Shown piece after piece: positions 24,965-35,312 of a stretch of DNA of 64,000 nt (positions are counted from its first letter, which is position 1; each line of letters starts with the position of its first letter). The DNA is taken from assembly GCF_014892515.1 (NCBI RefSeq), contig NZ_JADBGR010000046.1, positions 1 through 64,000 of the forward strand, written 5' to 3'. Made by a program: the position numbers and the translations under genes. The DNA is from Myceligenerans pegani. Lineage in GTDB: Bacteria; Actinomycetota; Actinomycetes; Actinomycetales; Cellulomonadaceae. Below the pieces are notes generated by a model. The model ran no database searches. It was not told the origin of the DNA and worked only from the letters and a program-made list of their open reading frames with translations.

Positions 24965-25897
24965 TCAGCCGCGACCCGGCGCCGGCCAGGGCTGGGGCCG
25001 GCAGCCCTGGGTCGACAGGGTCTGCTGGACCATCACCGTGGCGCGCTCACCCTTGCCCGTGCACTGGTCGTGCTGGTGCCCGAGCACGTGCCCCACCTCG
25101 TGGTTCACCAGGTACTGCCGGTACCGCGCGTCGCTCTCCCAGGCGTCCGAGCCGTGCACCCAGCGCCGGAAGTTCAGCACGGCGCTCCCGATGACCCCGC
25201 ACGAGAGCGTCCCACCCGTGTCCAGCGGATGACACAGCTCGTCGGTGGTCCGCGGGGAGGCCAGCACGACGCGGAAGTCGTAGTCGTCCGCGTCCGTGCG
25301 CGCGAACGTCACCCCGTCCACCGACGACCAGCCGCGCGGGTCGTTCAGCGTCGCCATGACGGCGTCCGCGAACACTCCCCGGTCGACCGGCAGTCCCTTC
25401 TCCACCGCGACCCGCACCCGCAGCACCTCGCCGTCGCCGGGCGCCCGCTCGCTGCCCCGGGCGGTCACCAGCTTTCCGGAGGCCTTCCGCGGCACCTCCA
25501 CGTCGTCGAGCAGCCCCGATCCCGCATCCGGCGTCGGGCTCGGGGCGGGGGCGCGGCGAGCCGCGCGCTCCGGAGGCAGCGTGCTTCGTCCCGTACCGGG
25601 CTCCGCGCCCCGTTCCGTACCTGGCTCCGTGCCCGGCTCGCCGCCCGTTCCCGCCCCGTCGGACGGCTCCGTGCCCGACGACGGAGCCCCCGCGGTGTCG
25701 ACGAGCGTGCCCTCCTCGTGGACGACCCCGGCATCCGACCCGACGATGCGGTCGAAGATCCCCTGCACGGCCGCCCGCGACTCCGCGGGACGCTGGTACG
25801 CCGTCGCCACCGCGCCCGCGCTCACACCGACCACCAGCACGAGCACCAGTGCCAGGGCGGACCGGCCGGGACGCGGAGCCTTCTGCACGAGGAACAT
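24965..25897 (-). CDS. DUF3152 membrane-anchored zincin-like protein
   Basis: This 310-residue protein has an N-terminal anchor (ALALVLVLVVGVSAGAVATA), then a low-complexity linker of Gly/Thr/Glu/Pro repeats (GTEPGTERGAEPGTG), then the DUF3152 domain. The zinc motif VNHEVGHVLGHQH is intact, with two Cys flanking (ELCHPL, SCGVIG). It is probably an extracytoplasmic metalloprotease of unknown substrate. It lies upstream of adnA on the same strand (144-nt gap) and divergent from the DUF3107 gene, as in mycobacteria. Confidence 0.85.
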   Translation of the reverse strand: MFLVQKAPRPGRSALALVLVLVVGVSAGAVATAYQRPAESRAAVQGIFDRIVGSDAGVVHEEGTLVDTAGAPSSGTEPSDGAGTGGEPGTEPGTERGAEPGTGRSTLPPERAARRAPAPSPTPDAGSGLLDDVEVPRKASGKLVTARGSERAPGDGEVLRVRVAVEKGLPVDRGVFADAVMATLNDPRGWSSVDGVTFARTDADDYDFRVVLASPRTTDELCHPLDTGGTLSCGVIGSAVLNFRRWVHGSDAWESDARYRQYLVNHEVGHVLGHQHDQCTGKGERATVMVQQTLSTQGCRPQPWPAPGRG

Positions 25898-26079
25898 CGT
25901 GCCACGAGGTCACGAATCGGTCACGCCCCGGAGATCTCCGCGATCACATCGCCCGCATCTGTTCCCGCATCGGCCCTCGGCGAAACCGCGCGGTCCCCGG
26001 CGCCGGCCGTGGTTAGGATCGCGACGAGCCGGGAATCCCCGGGGACCCGCCGCCCGTCCGGGCACGTGAAGGAGTGAAC

Positions 26080-26301
26080 GTGGAAGTCACCATCGGTGTG
26101 CAGCACCTGCCGCGCGAGGTCGTCGTCGAGACCGAGGAGGCGGCCGAGGCCGTCGCCGCGGCCGTGAAGAAGGCGTTGCCCGACGGCGTCCTGGAGCTCA
26201 CCGACACGCGCGGCCGCCGCGTGGTGATCCCCGCGCAGCACGTCGGCTACGTCGAGATCGGCACGGAGGAGCCCCGCAAGGTCGGCTTCGGCTCGCTCTG
26301 A
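26080..26301 (+). CDS. DUF3107 small protein
   Basis: This 73-residue protein starts at GTG 26080, placed by the AAGGAG site at 26069-26074; the GTG at 26074 would overlap that site. The sequence VEVTIGVQHLPREVVVETEE and the C-terminal YVEIGTEEPRKVGFG match the DUF3107 family, which is conserved in actinobacteria. A TAGGAT -10-like hexamer lies about 60 nt upstream. Function unknown. Confidence 0.88.
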   Translation: MEVTIGVQHLPREVVVETEEAAEAVAAAVKKALPDGVLELTDTRGRRVVIPAQHVGYVEIGTEEPRKVGFGSL

Positions 26302-26704
26302 CCGGTGTGCTCCCGCGCCGGCGAGGGATGCCGCGCAGGGTGGGCGCCGCGGATGTCGCGTCCACCCGGGGCGGGACCCGAGTCGGTGTCGGCAGGAGGT
26401 GTCGGCAGGAGGTGTCGGCAAGATCACGGCGGCCCGGCGCCCGTCGGGCCGAGCCCGGCGGCTCCGGAAGGCACCGCGAGAACACAAGGAAACGTCGACC
26501 GCGTACCATGAGGCAAGTAATCGGTTGCCCGGTCGTCCTGTTCACGACTTCCGACTCCGCGCTCCGGCCGTCCGGCCGCCCCGCGGGAATCGCAGCCCGC
26601 AGCGCCACGACGGCGCCGGGCCGCGACGAATATTCACGATCGGCTGCCGCACGAACGGCGCGTGCCGATCGCCCGCAGGGGGCCAGCCGCCGCGCCGACG
26701 AGAG
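26302..26704 (+). other. Long gene-free leader before the DEAD-box helicase
   Basis: About 400 nt hold no convincing gene. The stretch contains the 13-bp tandem repeat at 26385-26420, a TACCAT -10-like hexamer (26505-26510), and a GCGGG/CCCGC hairpin near 26582-26603. The AT-richer TGAGGCAAGTAATCGG is conspicuous at 26510-26525. DEAD-box helicase mRNAs often have long self-regulated leaders; transcription from about 26517 would give a leader near 190 nt. Confidence 0.4.
26385..26420 (+). repeat. 13-bp tandem repeat, 2.8 copies
   Basis: GGTGTCGGCAGGA occurs at 26385 and 26398, and a partial third copy (GGTGTCGGCA) begins at 26411, all head to tail. It lies between the DUF3107 and helicase genes, outside any gene. 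Confidence 0.85.
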
Positions 26705-28348
<1,644 letters not shown>

Positions 28349-28370
28349 CGCCCCCGACCACACGAAGAGC

Positions 28371-28397
28371 CCCTGGGACCACGCGAGCGGCCCAGGG
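28371..28397 (+). terminator. Hairpin after the helicase gene
   Basis: CCCTGGG (28371-28377) pairs with CCCAGGG (28391-28397) across a 13-nt loop, 22 nt past the helicase stop and just upstream of the next gene's -10 box. There is no T-tract. Confidence 0.4.
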
Positions 28398-28399
28398 CT

Positions 28400-28405
28400 T
28401 ACGAT
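28400..28405 (+). promoter_or_regulatory. -10 box of leaderless DUF1905 gene
   Basis: TACGAT is followed by 7 nt and then the GTG at 28413. The start codon lacks a Shine-Dalgarno sequence. Confidence 0.55.
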
Positions 28406-28412
28406 CCATTCC

Positions 28413-28709
28413 GTGCGTGCATCCTTCAGCGCTCCGCTGTGGCAGTGGGAGGCCCGGACCGAGAGCTGGTGGTTCGTCACCGTCCCGGCCGACGTGTCCG
28501 ACGACCTCGCCGACCTTCCCCTCCCGCCACGCGGGTTCGGCTCCATCCGCGTCAAGGTCACCGTGGGGTCGACAACCTGGCGGACCTCGGTCTTCCCGTC
28601 GGATCGCGAGGGCGGATACGTGCTGCCGATGAAGAAGGCGGTCCGCACCAGGGAGTCACTCACACCGGACGAGCCGGTCGCCGTCGTGCTGGAGACCGTG
28701 GACCACTGA
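28413..28709 (+). CDS. DUF1905 domain protein
   Basis: This 98-residue protein starts at GTG 28413. SFSAPLWQWEARTESWWFVT and the following VPADVSDDL, GFGSIRVKVTVG and LPMKKAVR match the DUF1905 beta-barrel fold. The YdeI-type companion domain is missing, so it is a stand-alone DUF1905. Function unknown. It converges with marC, 23 nt away. Confidence 0.85.
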   Translation: MRASFSAPLWQWEARTESWWFVTVPADVSDDLADLPLPPRGFGSIRVKVTVGSTTWRTSVFPSDREGGYVLPMKKAVRTRESLTPDEPVAVVLETVDH

Positions 28710-28732
28710 CGCCGGTCCGGAGCACGGCGGCG

Positions 28733-29359
28733 TCAGTGCCCCGTCAGGATCTCCGGCGACGTGACGAACTGCGTCACGGCCGTCGCGATCATCTGCACGG
28801 CGATCGCCGCCAGCAGCACACCGGCGATGCGGGTGACCAGGGTGACGCCGTCGTCACGGAGGACGCGCTGGATGATGTTCGCGAACCGCATCGACAGCCA
28901 CACGCACACGTGCACCGCCACCACCCCGGCGCCGATCACGGCCCAGGACGCGAGGTCCGCGTGCTCCTCGACGAACACCATGGTGGCCACGATCGTGCCC
29001 GGCCCGGCGAGCAGCGGGGTGCCGAGCGGGACCATCGCGACGTTCGTGTTCGCCGCCGCCGACGGCTCCTCCGCCTTGCCCGTCAGCAGCTCCATCGCCA
29101 CGAAGAGCAGCAGCAGACCACCCGCCGCGCGCAGCGCCGGCAGCGAGATGCCCATGTAGGCCAGCACGTACTTGCCGAACACGGCGAAGATGACCACCAC
29201 CAGGAACGACACCAGGATCGCCTGGCGCGCGGCACGGTTGCGCCGCTTGTGGTCCATGCTGCTGGTCAGGCCCAGGAACACGGGCACCGTGCCCGGCGGG
29301 TCCATGATGACGAACAGCGTTACGAAGACAGTCGCGAACAGCGCGAGCAGCTCGTTCAT
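28733..29359 (-). CDS. marC: MarC-family integral membrane protein
   Basis: This 208-residue protein has six predicted helices. Landmarks are VTLFVIMDPPGTVPVFLGLT near the N-terminus and TPLLAGPGTIVATMVF in the middle, both standard for MarC/UPF0056. Despite its name the family has no proven role in antibiotic resistance. Its ATG overlaps the stop of the upstream PHP gene by 4 nt (ATGA), so the two are coupled. Confidence 0.9.
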   Translation of the reverse strand: MNELLALFATVFVTLFVIMDPPGTVPVFLGLTSSMDHKRRNRAARQAILVSFLVVVIFAVFGKYVLAYMGISLPALRAAGGLLLLFVAMELLTGKAEEPSAAANTNVAMVPLGTPLLAGPGTIVATMVFVEEHADLASWAVIGAGVVAVHVCVWLSMRFANIIQRVLRDDGVTLVTRIAGVLLAAIAVQMIATAVTQFVTSPEILTGH

Positions 29360-30258
29360 GCGCGCTCTCCCGCCGTCCCGTCCGGCGTGCCGGCCGCACC
29401 CGCGGCGCCCGGGCGGAGCACGGCGAGCGCACCCTGCCGCTCGATCTCGGCCAGCACCTCGGGCCTGGTCGTGTTCTCCCCGATCACGTTCAGCTTGCCG
29501 CGTCCGTGGTAGTCGCTCGAGCCGGTGACCAGCAGGCCCAGCTCGTCCGCCAGTGCTGCGAGCCGCCGTCGGGCGACCGCGTCGTGGTCGCGGTGGTCCA
29601 CCTCGAGCCCCGCGAGGCCGACGCCGGCGAGTTCCGCGATCGTCCGGTCGGGCACGATCCGCCCTCGGCCGTCCGCCCCGGGGTGCGCGAACACGGGGAC
29701 ACCGCCCGCGTCGCGCACGAGCCGGACGACGTCGGCCGCGTCCGGCGCGTAGTGAGGCACGTAGTACCGGCTCCCCGTGCGGAGCATGGTGGCGAACGCC
29801 TCGTCGCGATCGGCGACGGCGCCCGCGGCGACCAGGGCGTCGGCGAGGTGCGGCCGGCCGATCGTGGTCCCCGGTTCCGTCTGCGCCAGGACGTCCTCCC
29901 AGGTGATCGGGTAGTCCGCGGCCAGCAGGCCCGCCATCCGCTCCGCGCGCGTCGCGCGGGACTCACGCGTCCTCGTCAGTTCCGCGAGCAGTCCGGCGTG
30001 CTCGGGATCGTGCAGGTAGGCGAGCACGTGGACGCCCACGGGACGCCCGCCCACGAGCGCGTGCGCCGAGATCTCGATACCGCGCACGAGGGCCACGCCC
30101 TCGGTGGCCGCGGCCGTGGCCGCCTCGGCCCAGCCGGCGGTGGTGTCGTGGTCGGTCAGCGCGACGACGGCGAGACCCGCGGCGGCGGCGACCTTCACCA
30201 CCTGCGCCGGGGTATCGGTACCGTCCGACGCCGTGGAGTGGGTGTGGAGGTCGATCAC
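29356..30258 (-). CDS. PHP-domain phosphoesterase (TrpH/YciV-like)
   Basis: This 300-residue protein begins MIDLHTHSTASDGTDTP, the first metal-binding PHP motif, followed by ALTDHDTTAGW, HPGADGRG and a C-terminal GSSDYHGRGKLN. The family includes RNase AM/YciV-type 5'-3' exonucleases and nucleotide phosphatases that act on 3',5'-bisphosphates. The GTG at 30258 is preceded by a TAGACT -10 box at 6 nt. It forms an operon with marC. Confidence 0.88.
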   Translation of the reverse strand: MIDLHTHSTASDGTDTPAQVVKVAAAAGLAVVALTDHDTTAGWAEAATAAATEGVALVRGIEISAHALVGGRPVGVHVLAYLHDPEHAGLLAELTRTRESRATRAERMAGLLAADYPITWEDVLAQTEPGTTIGRPHLADALVAAGAVADRDEAFATMLRTGSRYYVPHYAPDAADVVRLVRDAGGVPVFAHPGADGRGRIVPDRTIAELAGVGLAGLEVDHRDHDAVARRRLAALADELGLLVTGSSDYHGRGKLNVIGENTTRPEVLAEIERQGALAVLRPGAAGAAGTPDGTAGERA

Positions 30259-30264
30259 GGATCG

Positions 30265-30270
30265 AGTCTA
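30265..30270 (-). promoter_or_regulatory. -10 box of leaderless PHP-marC operon
   Basis: TAGACT on the minus strand ends 6 nt before the GTG start of the PHP gene. Confidence 0.5.
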
Positions 30271-30418
30271 GAGAGATCCCGGCCGCCGCGGACCGCCGGG
30301 CCGGGTGACGTTCAGCACCACCCCGACACCGTCCCGGCGTCGCACACGCCCCAATCGCACCCGGTCTTCACCACCACCACTCCCGAGCGCCGCGTGCCGC
30401 GAGGGCCGGTAGCGCACC

Positions 30419-31243
30419 ATGGAGGCCATGGATTCTCAGCTCGCGCCTCCCGCCGTCGTCTTCGTGCACGGCATGCGCACGTCGTCGGCGATCTGGCGGG
30501 AGCAGCTGGCTCACGTCCGGCGCCTCGGCCACGACGCGACCGCCGTCGACCTCCCCGCGCACGGCGCGCGCCGCGAGGAGAGGTTCACGATGCCGCGGGC
30601 CTTCGAGGTGATCGACGACGCCGTCGCGGGCTTCGGGCCCGGCCGCCCCGTCGCCGTCGTCGGCCTCAGCCTCGGTGGTTACACGTCGCTCGCGTGGGCC
30701 GCCCGCGGAACCCCGCACACCGCGCGGCTCGCCGGCGTCATCGCGGCGGCCTGCACGTCCGACCCCAAGGGTAAGCCGGTCGCGCTGTACCGCGACCTCG
30801 CGCAGGGTTTCGTGGACGCCGGCGGCGGCGTGCGGGCTGCGATCTCCAAGGTGTCCGACGTCGTCCGTGGTGTCCCGCTGCCCGGGCGCCGGCCCGGGCG
30901 TTCGTCCACCTCCCCGGGCGGCGCCGACCTGCGGAAGGTCGCCGTGACACCCGACCAGAACGCCGAGCCGTACCGGCCGGGCTGGCACGTGGTGACCGAC
31001 GCGCTGACGCATCTGGCGGGGCGGTCGTCGCTCGATGCCCTGCGGCGCATCGACGCGCCGGTGTGGCTGGTCAACGGCGCGCGGGACCACATGCGGCTCG
31101 AGGAACGGCGGCATCTCAGGGCGGCGCGGGACGCGTCACTGGTGGTCCTCCCCGGGGCGGGGCACGACGTCAACACGGACGACCCGGTGTCGTTCAACCG
31201 CGTGCTGACCCGCGCCCTGACCTCGTTCTCCGCGGCGGCCTGA
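30419..31243 (+). CDS. Alpha/beta-fold hydrolase
   Basis: This 274-residue protein has the oxyanion-hole motif VVFVHGMRTSS, nucleophile elbow VVGLSLGGYTS, acid in VNGARDHMR and catalytic His in LPGAGHDVN: a complete Ser-Asp-His triad. The cap region (Gly/Arg-rich PGRRPGRSSTSPGG) is not diagnostic of a substrate. The ATG at 30419 is used; ATG 30428 is an alternative. It is divergent from the PHP-marC operon and 85 nt before pepP. Confidence 0.85.
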   Translation: MEAMDSQLAPPAVVFVHGMRTSSAIWREQLAHVRRLGHDATAVDLPAHGARREERFTMPRAFEVIDDAVAGFGPGRPVAVVGLSLGGYTSLAWAARGTPHTARLAGVIAAACTSDPKGKPVALYRDLAQGFVDAGGGVRAAISKVSDVVRGVPLPGRRPGRSSTSPGGADLRKVAVTPDQNAEPYRPGWHVVTDALTHLAGRSSLDALRRIDAPVWLVNGARDHMRLEERRHLRAARDASLVVLPGAGHDVNTDDPVSFNRVLTRALTSFSAAA

Positions 31244-31328
31244 GGTAGCGGGTGCGGGGATCCTCGGCAGGTGCGCGGGCTGACACGCCGAGTTCCGGGC
31301 GAGCCCGCCCGGGTGCGAGACTGATCGC

Positions 31329-32927
31329 ATGAGCGAGAACACCACCTCGTCCGACCAGTCCATCGAGGAGCGGGGATCCAACCGCTCGCAGCGCCCGGCC
31401 TCCCAGGCCTTCAAGAACTTCGTGATGTCGCAGTGGGCGCCGCGCGCGGACCTGGGCGTCACCGCGTCCCGTGCGGTGCCGTTCACGGCGAACCGCCGCG
31501 CCGCGCTCTCCGCGCGGCTGCCCGGCGCCCGTCTGGTGATCCCGGCCGGCCCGCTGCGCACCCGGTCCAACGACACGGACTACCGGTTCCGCCCGCACTC
31601 GGCGTTCGCCCACCTCACCGGCCTCGGTACGGACCAGGAGCCCGACGCCGTGCTGGTGCTGCACCCGGTCGAGGAGGGAACCGGTGATCCCGCGGCCGAC
31701 GGGACGCCGTCGAACCACCACGCCGTGCTCTACGTGCGGCCGCTGGCGCCGCGCGACAACGAGGAGTTCTTCGCGGACGCGCGCTACGGCGAGTTCTGGG
31801 TGGGCGCCCGGCCGACCCTGGCCGACGTCGAGACGCTCACGGGCATCGAGGCCCGGCACGTCGACGAGCTGAAGGACGCCCTCGCCAAGGACATCGGCGA
31901 CGGCGGCGTCGTCCTCCTGGTCGTCACCGGGGCCGACGAGGAGATCGAGACGCTGGTCGACGCGATCCGGGCCGAGGCCGGTCTCGATCTGGCCGAGCGC
32001 GCCGAGGCGGACGCGTCGGCCGCGACGGCGGAGCGGACGTCGTCGGACGCCCTGGGCGACGCCGCGCTCGTCGAGGCGGCCTCCGAGATCCGGCTGCTCA
32101 AGGACGAGCTCGAGATCGAGCACCTGCGCGAGGCCGTGGCCCGCACGATCGAGGGCTTCGAGGCCGTGGTCCGGGCGCTGCCCCGCGCCGTGGCGCACCG
32201 GCGCGGCGAACGCGTCATCGAGACGACGTTCGACGCGAACGCGCGCCTCGAGGGCAACGCGGTGGGCTACGAGACGATCGCGGCCGCCGGCGACCACGCG
32301 ACGACGCTGCACTGGATCCGCAACGACGGCGAGGTGCGCGAGGGCGAGCTGGTGCTGCTCGACGGCGGCGTCGAGGTGGATTCCCTGTACACGGCCGACG
32401 TGACGCGCACGCTGCCGGTGTCCGGCGAGTACAGCGACGTGCAGCGGCGCATCTACCAGGCCGTGCTGGACGCCGCCGACGCGGCGTTCGCAGTGGCCAG
32501 GCCGGGCGCGAAGTTCCGGGACGTGCACACCGCGGCCATGGAGGTCATCGCGGCGCGGCTGGAGGAGTGGGGCCTGCTGCCCGACGGCGTGACCGGGGCG
32601 GAGGCGCTCGGCGAGGACGGCCAGCAGCATCGGCGCTGGATGGTGCACGGCACGAGCCACCACCTCGGCCTGGACGTGCACGACTGCGCCCAGGCGCGGC
32701 GCGAGATGTATCTGGACGGCGAGCTCACGCCCGGGATGGTGTTCACCATCGAGCCGGGCCTGTACTTCAAGGCCGACGACCTCGCCGTGCCGGAGGAATA
32801 CCGCGGTATCGGCGTCCGCATCGAGGACGACGTGCTCATCACCGAGGACGGCAACGAGAACCTCTCGGCCGCGCTGCCGCGCGACCCGGACGCGGTGGAG
32901 CGGTGGATGGCGGGCCTGCGCGAGTGA
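31329..32927 (+). CDS. pepP: Xaa-Pro aminopeptidase (M24B)
   Basis: This 532-residue protein has an N-terminal AMP_N domain (FTANRRAALSARLPGARLVI, SAFAHLTGLG) and a C-terminal pita-bread metallopeptidase domain. The metal ligands are visible in LLDGGVEVDSLYTADVTRTL (two Asp), VHGTSHHLGLDVHD (His), TIEPGLYF (Glu) and GIGVRIEDDVLI (Glu). It cleaves N-terminal residues ahead of proline. The insert between the two domains (bases about 31990-32060) is Ala/Glu-rich. It converges with the stress-protein gene. Confidence 0.92.
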   Translation: MSENTTSSDQSIEERGSNRSQRPASQAFKNFVMSQWAPRADLGVTASRAVPFTANRRAALSARLPGARLVIPAGPLRTRSNDTDYRFRPHSAFAHLTGLGTDQEPDAVLVLHPVEEGTGDPAADGTPSNHHAVLYVRPLAPRDNEEFFADARYGEFWVGARPTLADVETLTGIEARHVDELKDALAKDIGDGGVVLLVVTGADEEIETLVDAIRAEAGLDLAERAEADASAATAERTSSDALGDAALVEAASEIRLLKDELEIEHLREAVARTIEGFEAVVRALPRAVAHRRGERVIETTFDANARLEGNAVGYETIAAAGDHATTLHWIRNDGEVREGELVLLDGGVEVDSLYTADVTRTLPVSGEYSDVQRRIYQAVLDAADAAFAVARPGAKFRDVHTAAMEVIAARLEEWGLLPDGVTGAEALGEDGQQHRRWMVHGTSHHLGLDVHDCAQARREMYLDGELTPGMVFTIEPGLYFKADDLAVPEEYRGIGVRIEDDVLITEDGNENLSAALPRDPDAVERWMAGLRE

Positions 32928-32961
32928 GGGGCCGTGTTGTGGTCGGGAAACGCCCTGAACC

Positions 32962-33708
32962 CTACGAATCCTGCGAGTCGTCGCTCTCCGGGCGCTTCTC
33001 GTCGGTCTCCGGGCGCATCGCCCCGTAGCGGGGCTTGCCCTCGGGGGTGACGAAGCGGGGGTCGGGCTTCCGCGGCGCCGGGGGCGCCTCACCCGGCGCC
33101 TGCTCGCCGCCGGACGCACCCGGCGCCGCGCCGGCACCGCCGTCGGACATCCCCTGGCCTACCGGGCTTACGGTGCCGAACCCGCGCCCGCCCCCCGGAA
33201 GCGCGCTCCCCGACGGCCGCCCCACGCCGCTCGGGGACTCCAGCAGCATCGACCGCGCGTCACCGGCGTGGTCGTGCGCGCAGAGGATCGCATACGTCGC
33301 GGCCACGATCTGGGACGACGACGTGAAGTCGCGCCGCCCGCCCGTGAACGCGTAGGACAGCACGCTGAACAGCAGCCCGAAGCCGGCGCCGAGCCCGATG
33401 CCCACGAACAGCACCCCGCCCCCGCCGTCGCCGGCGAAGAGGGTGAGCAGCAGGCCCACGAAGAGGCCGAACCACGCCCCGGACAGCACGCCCGCGAGCG
33501 CCACGCGGCCGTAGGTGAGGCGTCCGGTGACACGTTCGACCATGCGCAGGTCGGTGCCCACGATGGTGACGTTCTCGACGGGGAACTTGTTGTCGGACAG
33601 GTAGTCGACGGCCTGCTGTGCCTGGAGGTAGGTCGGGTATGCGGCGACCTCGTCTCCGGCGGGCAGGGTGGGGACCTTGGGGATCGCGCCCGGGCGGGAC
33701 ATGCTCAT
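32962..33708 (-). CDS. General stress protein-like membrane protein
   Basis: This 248-residue protein starts at ATG 33708; ATG 33702 is close by. The N-terminal domain (AAYPTYLQAQQAVDYLSDNK, VENVTIVGTDLRMVERVTGR) is the general-stress-protein-17M-like fold. Two adjacent membrane helices follow (LSGAWFGLFVGLLLTLF and VLFVGIGLGAGFGLLFSVLS) and then a Gly/Pro-rich disordered tail. It is next to the MgtE-N/CBS gene, as in mycobacteria, but on the other strand. Confidence 0.82.
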   Translation of the reverse strand: MSMSRPGAIPKVPTLPAGDEVAAYPTYLQAQQAVDYLSDNKFPVENVTIVGTDLRMVERVTGRLTYGRVALAGVLSGAWFGLFVGLLLTLFAGDGGGGVLFVGIGLGAGFGLLFSVLSYAFTGGRRDFTSSSQIVAATYAILCAHDHAGDARSMLLESPSGVGRPSGSALPGGGRGFGTVSPVGQGMSDGGAGAAPGASGGEQAPGEAPPAPRKPDPRFVTPEGKPRYGAMRPETDEKRPESDDSQDS

Positions 33709-33925
33709 CTGCACAGTTTCGCGTACTTCCCTGTGGATCGCGAGAAAGCCGGGCGCCGTCCGCCAGGGGCGGAACTCGACGGTCGGCCGGTCTCCGCCTC
33801 CCATCAGCGGAACGCCTCCCCGCCCTCGGCGCCGTCGGCTTCCACGAACCCGGTCACCAACCGGCCGCCATCCCCGCCGCCGGCGTGCCGGATCGCGGCC
33901 CCCGGCACGTGCGGCGGCCGCCGCG

Positions 33926-33931
33926 TAGCCT
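33926..33931 (+). promoter_or_regulatory. -10 box of leaderless MgtE-N/CBS gene
   Basis: TAGCCT is followed by 7 nt and then ATG 33939. There is no Shine-Dalgarno sequence. Confidence 0.5.
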
Positions 33932-33938
33932 GGCCCTC

Positions 33939-35312
33939 ATGAGCTCCTCGTCCCCGGTGTTCGTGGCGCGCCTGGCCGGTACGGCGGTCTTCGACCCGAT
34001 CGGGGACCAGGTGGGGCGGGTGCGCGACGTCGTCGTGCTGATGCGTACGAACCGGCCGCCGCGGGCGGTCGGGCTGGTCGTGGAGGTCCCGGGACGACGG
34101 CGGGTCTTCCTTCCCCTCACCAGGGTCACGAGCATCAACCCTGGTCAGGTGATCAGTACGGGCCTGGTGAACATGCGGCGGTTCGAGCAGCGGTCGATGG
34201 AGTCGCTGGTGCTGGGTGAGCTGCTCGACCGGCGCGTGCGGTTCACGGACGGGTCGGGGGAGGCGACGGTCGAGGACGTGGCGATCACGAAGCAGCGGAC
34301 GGGTGACTGGCTGGTGGACCAGTTGTTCGTGCGGCGGCGGCCGGAGCGGGTGGCGCCGTTGTCGCTGCGGCGTCGGGGGTCGACGCTGACCGTTCCGGTC
34401 GACGGCGTGACGGGGCTGGCGCGGACCGACGTCGATCAGGGAGCGGCGCGGCTGCTGGAGGCGTACGAGAACATGCGTGCCGCCGACCTGGCCGACGCGC
34501 TGCACGAGCTCGGCCCGGCCCGGCGTGTCGAGGTGGCGCGCGCGCTCGACGACGAGCGGCTCGCCGACGTGCTGGAGGAGATGCCGGAGGACGATCAGGT
34601 CGCCATTCTCACGGAGCTGGACGCGGGCCGTGCCGCGGACGTGCTGGAGGCGATGGAGCCGGACGACGCGGCGGACCTGCTCAATGAGCTGCCGGACGCG
34701 CAGGCGGACGATCTCCTGGCCCTCATGGAGCCCGAGGAGGCGGCGGACGTCCGCCGTCTGCTGACGTACGGCGAGGACACGGCCGGCGGTCTGATGACGA
34801 CGGAGCCGGTGATCCTGGGCGCGGACGACACGATCGCGATGGCCTTGGCGCAGCTCCGCCGGAAGGAGCTGCCGCCGGCACTGGCCGCGATGGTGTTCGT
34901 GGTGCGGCCACCGACGGAGACGCCGACGGGTCGCTTCCTCGGGGTCGCTCACTTCCAGCGGCTGCTGCGCGAGCCGCCGCACGCGGCGGTGGCGTCGGTG
35001 CTGGACTCGGACTCGCACTGGTGGCTGACGCCGGACGCGCCGGTGGGGCGGGTGACGCGGCTGATGGCCGCGTACGACTTCCTGGCGCTGCCGGTGCTGG
35101 ATCCGGAGCGCCGGCTGCTGGGGGTGGTGACGGTGGACGACGTGCTCGATCACATCCTGCCGGACGACTGGCGGGAGTCCCACGACGAGAGCTTGGCCGG
35201 AGAGCCGGACGGCACGGCGCGGGTGGGCTCGCGAAGCGAACGGTCGGGGCCGGCGCGGGACCACATGAAGCAGTCCGGGCAGGACGACGGCGGGAGCGTC
35301 TCCCATGGCTGA
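33939..35312 (+). CDS. PRC-barrel, MgtE-N and CBS domain protein without a membrane domain
   Basis: This 457-residue protein has a PRC-barrel-like N-terminus (VFDPIGDQVGRVRDVVVLMR) repeated around residues 90-135. A MgtE_N superhelix follows, with the repeated LADVLEEMPEDDQ, AADVLEAMEPDDAADLLNEL and ADDLLALMEPEEAADVRRLL. Two CBS domains complete it (LMTTEPVILGADDTIAMAL, LPVLDPERRLLGVVTVDDVL). This is the cytosolic Mg-sensing half of MgtE without the five-helix channel, so it is likely a regulator of a partner membrane protein. The DUF1003 gene overlaps it by 8 nt and is the obvious candidate. Confidence 0.88.
   Translation: MSSSSPVFVARLAGTAVFDPIGDQVGRVRDVVVLMRTNRPPRAVGLVVEVPGRRRVFLPLTRVTSINPGQVISTGLVNMRRFEQRSMESLVLGELLDRRVRFTDGSGEATVEDVAITKQRTGDWLVDQLFVRRRPERVAPLSLRRRGSTLTVPVDGVTGLARTDVDQGAARLLEAYENMRAADLADALHELGPARRVEVARALDDERLADVLEEMPEDDQVAILTELDAGRAADVLEAMEPDDAADLLNELPDAQADDLLALMEPEEAADVRRLLTYGEDTAGGLMTTEPVILGADDTIAMALAQLRRKELPPALAAMVFVVRPPTETPTGRFLGVAHFQRLLREPPHAAVASVLDSDSHWWLTPDAPVGRVTRLMAAYDFLALPVLDPERRLLGVVTVDDVLDHILPDDWRESHDESLAGEPDGTARVGSRSERSGPARDHMKQSGQDDGGSVSHG

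Noticed and set aside
25540-25680. Repeat-rich stretch (GTEPGTE-type codons) as a separate repeat element
   Set aside because: It is the in-frame low-complexity linker of the DUF3152 protein.
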